A stretch of 61,309 nucleotides of DNA from Candidatus Auribacterota bacterium (GTDB lineage: Bacteria; Auribacterota; Tritonobacteria; UBA1439): assembly GCA_026392015.1 (NCBI GenBank), contig JAPLCW010000161.1:1-61309 (forward strand), in the 5' to 3' direction. The notes below the pieces were generated by a model that had not been told where the DNA came from, did no database searches, and saw only the letters and a list, made by a program, of their open reading frames with translations. The stretch's first letter is position 1. Every line of letters begins with the position of its first letter. The translations under genes and the position numbers were made by a program. Positions 33,487 through 41,987 of this stretch are shown here, piece after piece.

Positions 33487-34497
33487 CTAATTTAATAAAC
33501 ATCTCACCGATGACTTATAGTAAGCATCCTGGTAATGTGTTAAATAAGAACAAGAGATATAGTCGTAGTTCTCCCTTGCTATATGAGTACCTCCAAATGT
33601 TCCGGTTGACGATATCCACACCGCCGGATTGTCCGGCCCTTTCAATGAAAATCCACTTTCATTTGTACCACCCCACGTTGTGTCAGATAACTTAGGCACC
33701 GCGGGAGAACAATCACATGTATTCTCGCGAGCCGAGTCGCAGCTTCCTGTCGCGTAGCGATTTTCAAGGACATGCTGCTCGGCATCCGTCGGGACATGCC
33801 AACCCTGTGGGCAGATGCCCTGCGTGCCGGGCGTGTTTACCCACATCATGGCTTCCGGCCAATAGTATCGCCCGCCATATATATCACAATTACTCTCAAG
33901 ATCCTGATAACACCATTTCTCTATTATGCCGTTGTTGGTCGGGTTGGTGCCGGCGTTGATCCGGGTTCCCACATTCAGGTTCTGCTTCATCCAGCATTGG
34001 GAGCCGATCAGGACCGTCTCGTATATTTTTTCATCCCTTGAATCCGTGATTGTATTTCCGCAGACCCAGGTTTGTGTCGGCGTCGGTGTTGATGTAGGTG
34101 TTGATGTAGGTGTCGATGTCGGTGTTGATGTAGGTGTCGGCGGCACAACCAATGTCCCTGTCTGTATTCCCCAGTTTCCCGGTTGCGTACAGATGAACTT
34201 TGTGCCTTGCAATACTTTGTCTGACGTCACTTCGCTCTGATCGAACAAAGCATTGAGCGCATCACCAATATCCCTCGTCGTCTTCATCGTCGAGCCCGGC
34301 GCCGCGATGGGCTCCTGGAAACCGGCAATAGGTGTCGGCTTTATCCCCGAGCTCAGGTAGTCATAGATTTGCGAAAGCGTGTACATCCCGCTCCCCGCCG
34401 ACGGCAAGCCGGGAGAGTCGAGGCTTCCTGCAATGGCCACTCCGGCCATAACTGCCGCACATATCACACCTAACATTGCCGCCATCATCCTTTTCAT
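33487..34497 (-). CDS. secreted modular protein: shared N-domain, Thr/Pro linker, FISUMP domain
   Basis: A 336-residue precursor with signal peptide (1-24). Residues 25-118 form a domain shared with the next two genes (SLDSPGLPSAGSGMYTLSQ, later PGNWGIQTGTLV). A TPTSTP linker follows at 119-143. The remainder matches the FISUMP domain (major paralogous domain first described in Fibrobacter succinogenes): QCWMKQNLNVG, CPQGWHVPTDAE and the final YKSSVRCLLN. FISUMP and the related DUF1566 fold resemble C-type lectins and are thought to serve at the cell surface. GGGAGGGG precedes the ATG. A role in binding a surface partner is inferred. Confidence 0.88.
   Translation of the reverse strand: MKRMMAAMLGVICAAVMAGVAIAGSLDSPGLPSAGSGMYTLSQIYDYLSSGIKPTPIAGFQEPIAAPGSTMKTTRDIGDALNALFDQSEVTSDKVLQGTKFICTQPGNWGIQTGTLVVPPTPTSTPTSTPTSTPTSTPTPTQTWVCGNTITDSRDEKIYETVLIGSQCWMKQNLNVGTRINAGTNPTNNGIIEKWCYQDLESNCDIYGGRYYWPEAMMWVNTPGTQGICPQGWHVPTDAEQHVLENRYATGSCDSARENTCDCSPAVPKLSDTTWGGTNESGFSLKGPDNPAVWISSTGTFGGTHIARENYDYISCSYLTHYQDAYYKSSVRCLLN
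34075..34142 (-). repeat. in-frame tandem repeat encoding the Thr/Pro linker
   Basis: A 12-bp unit (gtgttgatgtag and single-base variants) is repeated about five times and encodes the TSTP linker. Unit loss or gain would keep the reading frame and only alter linker length. Confidence 0.8.
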
Positions 34498-34612
34498 CTT
34501 TACCCCTCCCTTTTATTGTGCGCATCCGGCCCATGTGCCAGTATTGGCTTTTTTATCGCGTGTGAAGAGATACTGCATTTACAATCCGGGCGCGAGCCCC
34601 CCTCTAAAAGGG

Positions 34613-35377
34613 CTATTCGGGGTCCCGGACAGCGCGCACGGAGGGACTGCCATCCGATTTATAGTGGCTGACGAGACCACAGTCGCGGAACTGCACGTAC
34701 CACACCTCCGTAGAGGACCAATAGGCGTCATTGGTATACCCCCCGAGCAGATTCTTGGACGCGCATATTGTCGACAACTCGTCCTTTGAAGGTAACCTCC
34801 AACCCGTTGACCTGCCCAGCCAGTTCAATCCTGTCCCCCAGCTAACGGCGTTATCCCAATTCTTTGAAGCGTTAAAGTCGGTCCCCGCATTGTCGGTCCC
34901 TTTGGCAACCCACATGCTTCCTATCAGAACTATTTTGCTCATGTCCATGGTAGGAGTGGGAGGGGGTGTGAGCGTCGGGGTCGTTGTGGGTGTTGGTGTC
35001 AATGTCGGCGTGGCCGTTGGCGGCGCCACCAATGACCCCGTCTGGACTCCCCAACTCCCCGGAACTGCGGAGAAGAAATGAACTCCTGATCTCACATCAG
35101 CGGCCGTCGCCTCGCAGTCGTCGAACTTTGCCTTGATGTCATCATAAATCTGCTTCGTTGTCTTCATCGTCGATCCGGGGGCTTCGCCTGGTTCCTGAAA
35201 GCTGCCCGCGGTGGTAGCCGCCGTTCCCGAGTTCAGATAGTCATAGATCTGAGAGAGTGAGTACATCCCGCTCCCCGCCGACGGAAGCCCGGGAGAATCC
35301 ATGCTCCCGGCAACGGCCATACTGCTCAACGCCACCGCACACATCACGCTTACAACCATCACCAATGTTGCTCTCAT
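34613..35377 (-). CDS. secreted modular protein: shared N-domain plus DUF1566-like domain
   Basis: A 254-residue precursor with signal peptide (1-24). The shared N-domain starts SMDSPGLPSAGSGMYSLSQ and ends near GSWGVQTGSLV, followed by a TPTLTPTP linker. The C-terminal part looks like a DUF1566/Lcl C-type-lectin-like module (GWRLPSKDELSTICAS, AYWSSTEVWYVQF, VRAVRDPE). The paralogue on either side has the same front but a different rear. GAAGGAGGAAGG precedes the ATG, so each gene has its own good ribosome binding site. Function is not known; a cell-surface adhesin or receptor is one possibility. Confidence 0.85.
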   Translation of the reverse strand: MRATLVMVVSVMCAVALSSMAVAGSMDSPGLPSAGSGMYSLSQIYDYLNSGTAATTAGSFQEPGEAPGSTMKTTKQIYDDIKAKFDDCEATAADVRSGVHFFSAVPGSWGVQTGSLVAPPTATPTLTPTPTTTPTLTPPPTPTMDMSKIVLIGSMWVAKGTDNAGTDFNASKNWDNAVSWGTGLNWLGRSTGWRLPSKDELSTICASKNLLGGYTNDAYWSSTEVWYVQFRDCGLVSHYKSDGSPSVRAVRDPE

Positions 35378-35621
35378 CCTTCCTCCTTCATTTCATTGCC
35401 GGATCCTCTCCTATAGAAGATCCGAAGTCATAGCCACAGGGGGGAAAAACACAGCGCCCGTCCACCCTCGAATAGTCGAATTGTCCAAAACCCAGGCTAT
35501 CCATTCCATACAATTGCCGCCAGGATCCTCTTTCCAAATAGTGTTAAACCTGACTTGGTACCTAGACTTTTACCCTGATTTTCTCATAGATCCTGAGTTT
35601 CTTATGATCCCACACCCCTCT

Positions 35622-36635
35622 TTATAGTGCTTTTCCGCTTCCATTATTCCATAATTCACTAACTTCTGATGAAGACAAAGCCTTATTCCAAATTCCCAAC
35701 TCGTCTATAAGCCCCTTTAAGAAACACCCCCATACTGGCTGGTTCCCTATGGTCATTACACTCGAAGTATCCAGATTGTAAGTTCCAACCACAGGATTAC
35801 CTTGAGTTGAAGCATCAACCCACAATTGTGTGCTTCCGCTTGTTCTAACCATTGTTAACATATGCCACGCATTATCTACTATATCTGAAGTTCCTCCTTG
35901 GCTTGAATTATTCAGTGTTACCATAGCTTTCTCCCCTGTTGTTAGTCTAAGAAGAAAACCTGTATAAGGAGGATCCCCTATTGTTTTTCCAACAATCCCA
36001 TCACCACAAGCCATATACGCTGCAATTTTAACCCAAACATTTATAGAAAAATCCCCTGTACCCATATCCAGGGTAGCAGCATCCGGTACCGCTATAGAAT
36101 CATTGGAACCATCAAAATAATAAGCTTTTCCAATCTTCCCTGCTTGATTAATTGTCGCCCCACTATTAGTTCCATAATTAGATCCGTAACTATCAATAGC
36201 GGTAGTCCCAGAAATTTCATCTAATTTATAATAAGAAACAAGACCACCATACAAGCTTGATATTGGCGTTGCCGTTGGCGGTATCACCAATGTCCCCGTC
36301 TGAATTCCCCAGCTTCCCGACTGCGTACAGAAGAACTTCTTGCCCGACTCAACATTGGCAACAGTCACATCGGATTGATCAAGTTTCGCCACTATGTCGT
36401 CGTATATCTCCTTCGTGGTCCTCATCGTCGGGCCGGGGGCTGCGCCCGGTTCCTGGAAACCGGGGATGGGTGTTGCCTTTACCCCTGAATTCAGATAATT
36501 ATAGATCTGGGAAAGTGAATACATGCCGCTTCCCGCAGACGAAAGCCCCGGAGAATCCATGCTCCCGGCAATTGTCATGTCGGTTATGAATCCCTGGATC
36601 GTTAAAATTGATAGCACCGTTATCATGCCTTTCAT
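35622..36635 (-). CDS. secreted modular protein: shared N-domain plus LamG-like domain
   Basis: A 337-residue precursor with signal peptide. The shared N-domain (SMDSPGLSSAGSGMYSLSQ to GSWGIQTGTLV) is followed by a LamG/concanavalin A-like module: YYKLDEISGTTAIDSYG, YYFDGSNDSIAVPDA, FSINVWVK and GLIDELGIWNKAL, typical of laminin-G-type jelly rolls that bind carbohydrate or protein. The DNA encoding the LamG part (35640-36260) is clearly AT-richer than that encoding the N-domain, which suggests a module acquired from another source. An ATG at 36635 is chosen; the longer frame to 36752 adds non-signal residues. Confidence 0.85.
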   Translation of the reverse strand: MKGMITVLSILTIQGFITDMTIAGSMDSPGLSSAGSGMYSLSQIYNYLNSGVKATPIPGFQEPGAAPGPTMRTTKEIYDDIVAKLDQSDVTVANVESGKKFFCTQSGSWGIQTGTLVIPPTATPISSLYGGLVSYYKLDEISGTTAIDSYGSNYGTNSGATINQAGKIGKAYYFDGSNDSIAVPDAATLDMGTGDFSINVWVKIAAYMACGDGIVGKTIGDPPYTGFLLRLTTGEKAMVTLNNSSQGGTSDIVDNAWHMLTMVRTSGSTQLWVDASTQGNPVVGTYNLDTSSVMTIGNQPVWGCFLKGLIDELGIWNKALSSSEVSELWNNGSGKAL

Positions 36636-36647
36636 CTGTCGCACCAT

Positions 36648-37167
36648 CCTTTCTTGACCCATAGCATATAGTGCCGTTTTCCCGGCGCTGGCGGTAAACT
36701 TATGCGCAAACACTACTTTATATAGCAAGCAAGTTTCGTGCCAACATTGCAATTATTCATTCTATAACCATAAATAGTTATAATATTTACGGAGAGAAGA
36801 AGTTGGAACTATGCGTTTACGGATGAGAGTAGTATATTGATACTAAAAAAGCCTGATATGCATACTTTGTTTACACATCCGAGCGTCAAAAGTGTAAACT
36901 TTGTTTACAACTTTTATCACATCAGAATAACAATATTCCCCAAAATAATGGAATACCATGATTATCGCATTGCCATCAATCCCCGCCCCCCTTCGCGATT
37001 AAACTGCCGGCTTTCCCGTCCGTGCTAGGCCCGTCACGGGCATGCGGCCACCGTGGTTTTCTAAGAAATAGGATAAAAATCAGGCCGTTCTTCCGCCCCC
37101 TATCTCGGGGATAAAGATCCGTTTCAGCTCACGCGAGGCAATCGATTGCGAGCCGATGAAAGGCGCA
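36648..37167. other. gap upstream of the LamG gene and downstream of the serpin
   Basis: No gene is supported here. It holds a TGTAAAC-TTT-GTTTACA palindrome (listed separately), a TATAAC/GTTATA inverted pair near 36755-36785 and a GCCCG/CGGGC palindrome near 37031. It is AT-rich on the left and GC-richer after 36990. It probably contains the promoter for the LamG-module gene. Confidence 0.55.
36893..36909. promoter_or_regulatory. candidate operator TGTAAAC-TTT-GTTTACA
   Basis: A perfect 7-bp inverted repeat with a 3-nt spacer lies about 260 bp upstream of the LamG-module start. A direct copy of the right half (ctttgtttaca) sits 34 bp away at 36865-36875. Paired half-sites of this size are typical of dimeric regulators. 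No regulator gene is near, so this is based on symmetry alone. Confidence 0.4.
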
Positions 37168-38391
37168 TCATAGTGTCGGATTGACGACCCTGCCGATGAA
37201 TAAGATGCTTCCTGAACGGTTGTCACGTATCAGGAATAGAAATGGGTGATCGGCACGGAAAACAGTCATCTGTACGCTGCTTGCCCTCATGACCACCGCC
37301 GTTGCCGCAGCGGCTTCGGTCCCCTCTTCATTGACATCCACAAATGCTTTATGTATCACCGCCGAGATAAATAAATCCTTCTTCCCTGTCATCCCCGAGA
37401 AATCCGCGGGAGGAAGACTGAAAGCATCCGTCATGCCCATAGCTCGCAGTACATCGGCCAGCATGAATTCTTTAGTCATTGTGAACTTTGGAAGATATAC
37501 AACGACCTCCCTCTTGCCCTGCATGGATGCGAGCCAGCCTCCCGGACCATCCCTTACCAACCGGCTTTCCAGAGCAGGCAAGCCATCCGTCTTTCCGGGA
37601 AGAAGCAGAAGCATCGAGAGCGCATCTCCTTTGTAGGGCAATTCGAGAATCTGGCAGCCTTCCTTTTCCATATATCTAAAATCAGACTTCTGGTACATCA
37701 TCGGGATGTTTACCTTCTTGCCATCAGCTAATATAAACGGAGCTTCCTTCGTGTTTTTCTTCTCGAACTGAGTTGCCCACTTGCCCTTGAAGTAGATCGC
37801 GTTTGTGAGAACAAGCCGGGTAAGGTCGTTGAGTACTCCCGGCGCTATAATTTCCTTAATCTTGTTATTTGTTTTTTTCTCAATCCAGGTATTAATGGTT
37901 GTGCGTGCGGACTCGGTGGCTTTTATAAAGTCAACCTCGTTCAATCCCCCGCCATAGCTATTCTTGATCATGGCGAGAAAGTCTTTCAGGAACGGATACC
38001 CCTTCTGCCCCCAGAGGGCATTGGCGACGCTGAGTTCATACGCGCCCTTCTTGCCGTCTTCATTGAGTTTGTTCTGGAGTTCGGAAAATGCGAGATGAAG
38101 TTGTTTCTGTTCCAGGGGGAGGCGCAGAACCTTCGCCATCTGTTTCTCGGTCTCACCCCGCGCCCCCGCATAGGTCATGGCAAGCGCTGTCGAGATGCTG
38201 TAAGGGGATAAGAATAGATTCCCCTCCTCCTTTCTCAACCGGCCGTAGAGATCGAGCGCAAACGAGGTATTGCCCTCAACAACAGCTTTCACGTCCGCTC
38301 CCTCCCGGGCTTCAATTGCAGTATGCGGCAGAAAAAGTAAAGACACCAAAGCCTCCGACACCACTATGAAAAACTTTAATCGTATCTTCAC
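37168..38391 (-). CDS. secreted serpin
   Basis: A 407-residue serine-protease inhibitor of the serpin family with an N-terminal signal peptide. NLFLSPYSISTALAM, LTNAIYFKGKWATQF and ADHPFLFLIRD are all hallmark segments. The hinge GTEAAAAT (357-364) keeps the small residues needed for loop insertion, so it should be inhibitory. By counting from the hinge, P1-P1' falls at about Ser371-Ser372, which would favour elastase- or subtilisin-like targets. GTG at 38391 with AAGGAGGG six bases before it is the start; the earlier ATG is not preferred. It may protect secreted or surface proteins from proteases. Confidence 0.93.
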   Translation of the reverse strand: MKIRLKFFIVVSEALVSLLFLPHTAIEAREGADVKAVVEGNTSFALDLYGRLRKEEGNLFLSPYSISTALAMTYAGARGETEKQMAKVLRLPLEQKQLHLAFSELQNKLNEDGKKGAYELSVANALWGQKGYPFLKDFLAMIKNSYGGGLNEVDFIKATESARTTINTWIEKKTNNKIKEIIAPGVLNDLTRLVLTNAIYFKGKWATQFEKKNTKEAPFILADGKKVNIPMMYQKSDFRYMEKEGCQILELPYKGDALSMLLLLPGKTDGLPALESRLVRDGPGGWLASMQGKREVVVYLPKFTMTKEFMLADVLRAMGMTDAFSLPPADFSGMTGKKDLFISAVIHKAFVDVNEEGTEAAAATAVVMRASSVQMTVFRADHPFLFLIRDNRSGSILFIGRVVNPTL

Positions 38392-38648
38392 GTATTCCCT
38401 CCTTTCGGCCGCGGAATGCCGAGCCCCGTGTACCATCGCCACACCGGGCTCAGCGCGGTCAGAAAATAATCATTTGATCTCCCATTGATTAGAATATCAA
38501 CTGCGCCATGTGCTTCGCTTATAAAGCATAAAAAAATATGCATGCAAAAAAGGTGTAGTATCAATTATGGGTGATAAAAATTCGGCAAGAGCTCACATTT
38601 GCCCTCGTATAATCCCACCGTTACATTTGGCAGGGATATCACCTGCCA

Positions 38649-38810
38649 TTATTCCGTTGGCTCCCCTGATGGTTCTTCGGTCGATTCTGTGGCGACGTCA
38701 TCACCCTGATTCCTCTTCGCATGCCGGCGAGCCATTTTTTCCTGTGCTTTCTGCATGCGCTTGAGTTCTTTCTGCCGTTTCATAAAACTATCCGGACCAC
38801 GCTGTGACAT
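38649..38810 (-). CDS. small basic protein, conserved hypothetical
   Basis: A 53-residue protein beginning MSQRGPDSFMKRQKELKRMQ, with a basic helical middle (KAQEKMARRHAKRN) and an acidic tail (EPSGEPTE). Similar small R/K-rich proteins with SFxKRQKE at the start are seen, from memory, in many unrelated bacteria as hypothetical proteins. GGGGGAG precedes the ATG at good spacing. It lies between the serpin and the second MITE. Nucleic-acid or ribosome association is a guess from charge. Confidence 0.75.
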   Translation of the reverse strand: MSQRGPDSFMKRQKELKRMQKAQEKMARRHAKRNQGDDVATESTEEPSGEPTE

Positions 38811-38858
38811 CACACTCCCCCTTTCTCGTATTTTCTATTTGAGCGGCATATCAGACTT

Positions 38859-39010
38859 CTAGTGTCGTGTCCCGTAAATAGCTTTACAAAGTTGTGTCAT
38901 TGCGAGGAGCGGAGCGACGAAGCAATCTATTGGATAACAATGAGTTGAGATTGCTTCGCTTACGCTCGCAATGACAAACATACACGAGCTATTTCTGGAC
39001 AAGACACTAG
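38859..39010. mobile_element. MITE with CTAG ends, copy 2 (opposite orientation)
   Basis: A 152-bp element that is the reverse complement of copy 1 at 32514-32666 with about eight differences. The ends are ctagtgtcgtgtccc and ggacaagacactag. The two copies bracket the secreted-protein island. It overlaps no gene; open frames through it are artefacts. Confidence 0.88.
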
Positions 39011-39111
39011 TTGATGATAGCAAATATGCGTCCCTTACAGGCAAAAATAGGCCTAATAATCCCATTCAGGGCTGTTTTATCAAGCCTTGAATTTATCCAA
39101 TTAACTCATGC

Positions 39112-40704
39112 TCAAGGGATTATCGCGGCCTTCACCCGCTTTTCTCGGAACTCATGCCAGAGCTCCCAGAGTTCTCGCGATCCGAGCATGAATGCCGCGG
39201 CGATATAGGAAAGTACCCCTGCGGCCAATGGAATGAATACATGTACTGCTTTGTCACCGAGGCTATTTCCAGGCCTAATTAACATCATCCATCTCCAGGA
39301 AACCCATGAAATGAGCGCCATGGCCAGCGTCGCGCTTACTATCTTGTAGAGAGAAATCCCCACCGTACGGAGTCCGAGGCGGCCTATCTTCTTTCGAAGG
39401 AGAAACAGGAGCAGGAACAGATTGAGACAGGAGGATATGGACGTCGAGAGGGCGAGCCCGCCATGCAGCATAGGTTTCATGAGAATATAATCGAGGACCG
39501 TATTTAACACCAATGCCACAACGGCCACACGGACGGGCGTGCGGGTGTCTTCGAGCGAGTAGAAACACCTGACGACCACTGATACGCTCCCAAATGCGAA
39601 CACGCCCATCGAGTAGAACAGTACAGCCCAATAGGTCGGGTCAGTCGAGTGATCGAGCAGGAATTCGCCCCTTTCGTAGAGAAGCCGGATGATCGGCTTC
39701 CCCAGAATCATCAGCCCGGCAGCAGCAGGGATGGTAATGAAGAAGGTGAGCCTCAAGGAGTAGTTCAACGCCTGCTTCAGCCTTGTCATATCGCGGGCGA
39801 CGGCGTATCTCGCCATGAGGGGAAACGCAACCGTCGAGATTCCCACCGCGAACGTACCGATGGGAAATTGGATGATGCGCTGCGCGGCGAACAGGTACGT
39901 CACACTCCCCTCGGGGAGAAACGACGCAAAAAAGTTGTCTACGAGGAGGTCTATCTGATACACGGCAAGACCCGCGATGGCGGGCACTATCAACCGCATA
40001 ATCCTCATGAGCTCAGGGTGATTCCAGATTCGCTCTACGACAAGGTTGAACCCCTTTCGCCACAGCACAGGCACCTGCATCCCGAGCTGCACCCCTCCCC
40101 CTAGCAGGACACCCAGGGCGACCGCGAAGATGCGCTCTGTTCCGCTTGCCCCCCATCGCGGAGCAAGGAATATCGCAGAGAATATTACTGTGAGATTGAA
40201 CGCCGCCTGTGCGAGGGAGGGCATCGCGAAATGCCCGAGCGAATTGAGAATCCCCATGCAGAGCGCGACGAGCGATACAAAGATGAGATAGGGGAACATC
40301 CATCGCGTCAGGCTCACGGTGAGGGCGAACTTTTGGGGATCGCTTCTGAATCCCCAGAGAAGCAGACTGACTACCCAGGGGGCGAACAGGATGGCCAGAA
40401 CGGCAACGCAGCTTGAGACAACGGCCAGTATCAGCATGACCGCGGTCGCCAGCTCCCAGGCCTCCCTCCTGCTGCGATTGCGAAGGTAATCGGTAAAGAC
40501 AGGTATAAACGCTGCGCTCATCGCACCCTCCCCCATCAGGTAACGGAGGGTGTTGGGGAATCGAAAAGCAGCGTAGAACGCGTCGGTAAGATGCTTGCCG
40601 AACAGCTTGAGGATTATCATCTCCCGCGCAAGGCCGAGAATTCGGCTCAGCAGCGTCGCCAATCCGACCACCGATGCAGAGCGGGCTATTCTGACTTTCT
40701 CCAT
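39112..40704 (-). CDS. murJ: lipid II flippase MurJ
   Basis: A 530-residue MOP-superfamily membrane protein with about fourteen helices. The N-terminus VRIARSASVVGLATLLSRIL and the following LGLAREM, DAFYAAFRFPNTLRYLMGEG are diagnostic of MurJ, which flips lipid II across the inner membrane for peptidoglycan synthesis. The conserved Arg and Asp residues in the first third are present. CGAGGAG lies upstream of the ATG. It runs opposite to rpsT, sharing a 333-bp divergent region. Confidence 0.96.
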   Translation of the reverse strand: MEKVRIARSASVVGLATLLSRILGLAREMIILKLFGKHLTDAFYAAFRFPNTLRYLMGEGAMSAAFIPVFTDYLRNRSRREAWELATAVMLILAVVSSCVAVLAILFAPWVVSLLLWGFRSDPQKFALTVSLTRWMFPYLIFVSLVALCMGILNSLGHFAMPSLAQAAFNLTVIFSAIFLAPRWGASGTERIFAVALGVLLGGGVQLGMQVPVLWRKGFNLVVERIWNHPELMRIMRLIVPAIAGLAVYQIDLLVDNFFASFLPEGSVTYLFAAQRIIQFPIGTFAVGISTVAFPLMARYAVARDMTRLKQALNYSLRLTFFITIPAAAGLMILGKPIIRLLYERGEFLLDHSTDPTYWAVLFYSMGVFAFGSVSVVVRCFYSLEDTRTPVRVAVVALVLNTVLDYILMKPMLHGGLALSTSISSCLNLFLLLFLLRKKIGRLGLRTVGISLYKIVSATLAMALISWVSWRWMMLIRPGNSLGDKAVHVFIPLAAGVLSYIAAAFMLGSRELWELWHEFREKRVKAAIIP

Positions 40705-41037
40705 ACAGCAATCACTCCTCGTAACGACCCATAATGAGCGGTTAGATGCAACAATATAACACTACACTAGATACAATCTCTTTCCTATGCTGCATTGCAG
40801 AATCCACCACGGAGGCACGGAGGAAACGGAGATTAGGCATCTCGCTGAAAAGAAATTGCTGGGCTGACTATTTCTCAGTGCGCTCTCCCTGCTCTCCGTG
40901 GTAAAAACTTGCTTTGATTTGCATAATTTCGGGGAACTCCTGTTCAACAATCCCTTGACATGCGCCATCAAAACTGGTAAAAATCCCCCTACACTTCACC
41001 ATATACATGGAAAATTGATGACGGGAGGATATATTCT
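40705..41037. promoter_or_regulatory. murJ/rpsT divergent region with rpsT promoter and a CACGGAG-word array
   Basis: A sigma-70-type promoter faces rpsT: TTGACA at 40955-40960 and TAAAAA at 40978-40983 with a 17-bp spacer. GGGAGG at 41023-41028 is the rpsT ribosome binding site. Between about 40808 and 40912 are CACGGAGG-type words and their complement (ctctccgtgg), another word-repeat hairpin. Confidence 0.65.
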
Positions 41038-41292
41038 ATGCCGACAAGGAAATCAGGCGCGAAGCACATTCGCGCAGATGAAAAAAAACGTGCCCGTAAT
41101 GCACGCGTAAATGCTGCCCTTAAAACGCTTGCCAAAAAATACGACCAGTTCATCACCAAGGGCGACAAAGAGAGCGCAAAAAAGATCTTCCCGATTCTCT
41201 CATCCGCTTTTGACAAGGCGGCAAAGCGCGGGATCATTCACAAGAACAACGCGAGCCGCGTTAAATCCAGACTCGCCCGTAAACTGCAATAA
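41038..41292 (+). CDS. rpsT: 30S ribosomal protein S20
   Basis: An 84-residue S20, a primary 16S rRNA-binding protein of the small subunit. The sequence is basic and helical with SGAKHIRADEKKRARNARV at the N-terminus and GIIHKNNASRVKSRLARKL at the C-terminus, both typical. The ATG has GGGAGGATATATTCT before it. It stands alone on the plus strand between murJ and lptE-like genes, as rpsT often does beside murJ. Confidence 0.97.
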   Translation: MPTRKSGAKHIRADEKKRARNARVNAALKTLAKKYDQFITKGDKESAKKIFPILSSAFDKAAKRGIIHKNNASRVKSRLARKLQ

Positions 41293-41406
41293 GAAACAGG
41301 GTATTTGCGCTTCCTCGGTGACAGCAGGGTAAACCGCGAAGTAGACGAGCTATTTCGTTCAATTCGTGGTCAAACCGGAATATTCCTCCCCAAGACCGAC
41401 TTCTAT

Positions 41407-41910
41407 TTACCAGCGTTCCGTAATCCGTTCTACAATATGCTGCGCAAGGTCGTCAAGGGCATACGGTGTCGCGAGCCTCTCCGACACCGGAAGCGTGACG
41501 GTCACGAAAAACGCTTTTTCACCCTCGACCCTCCTCGCGGTGTAGATCACCTTGCGCGTCCTTGCATCCCGTAGCACCACCTCAGCGCCGATGGTCAGTC
41601 GATACTCCCTCGTGACATCGTTCTTGTCGAACCTCAGCGCGGATCTGTTGTAACTCGCCAGGGTCACTTCAAGGATCGCATCCGCATCTTTCTCATTCAC
41701 CACCGTGTAGGTGCCGTCAACCTGGAACGCGGTAACGATCTTGCTGGTCGCGCGCGCCTGGATGGCAGGTTCGGTGGTATTGTTCTTCACGCCAGGGATG
41801 TACACGGTCTTTATCGGATCGTCAAGATTCACCGCCCCCACCCGATAGCCGCAGCCGGAACACCACAGCATCATGAGGGCCGCACCCACACATACAATTC
41901 TTTCTCTCAT
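41407..41910 (-). CDS. lptE: LptE-like outer-membrane lipoprotein
   Basis: A 167-residue lipoprotein precursor with lipobox CSGC after a hydrophobic lead, then GYRVGAVNLDDPIKTVYIPGVKNNTTEP, the usual start of the LptE family, and a conserved C-terminal part ending in DDLAQHIVERITERW. LptE plugs the LptD barrel that delivers LPS to the outer surface, so the cell likely has an LPS-bearing outer membrane. The ATG at 41910 with GAGGGGGAG before it is chosen. It follows the TPR gene by 78 bp. Confidence 0.85.
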   Translation of the reverse strand: MRERIVCVGAALMMLWCSGCGYRVGAVNLDDPIKTVYIPGVKNNTTEPAIQARATSKIVTAFQVDGTYTVVNEKDADAILEVTLASYNRSALRFDKNDVTREYRLTIGAEVVLRDARTRKVIYTARRVEGEKAFFVTVTLPVSERLATPYALDDLAQHIVERITERW

Positions 41911-41987
41911 TATTGATCTCCCCCTCTTCATTCGCACGCCAATAATAACGCTTTCCATGTGAAAAGACAACCGCTACCGCACACCCC

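Noticed and set aside
33487..36635. Diversity-generating retroelement around the lectin-like paralogues
   Set aside because: No reverse transcriptase, accessory gene or A-biased template/variable repeat pair is visible in the window.
38859..39065. Minus-strand frame with VIASVSEAIS motif
   Set aside because: It reads through the MITE; this peptide is a well-known spurious translation of such repeats and has no ribosome binding site.
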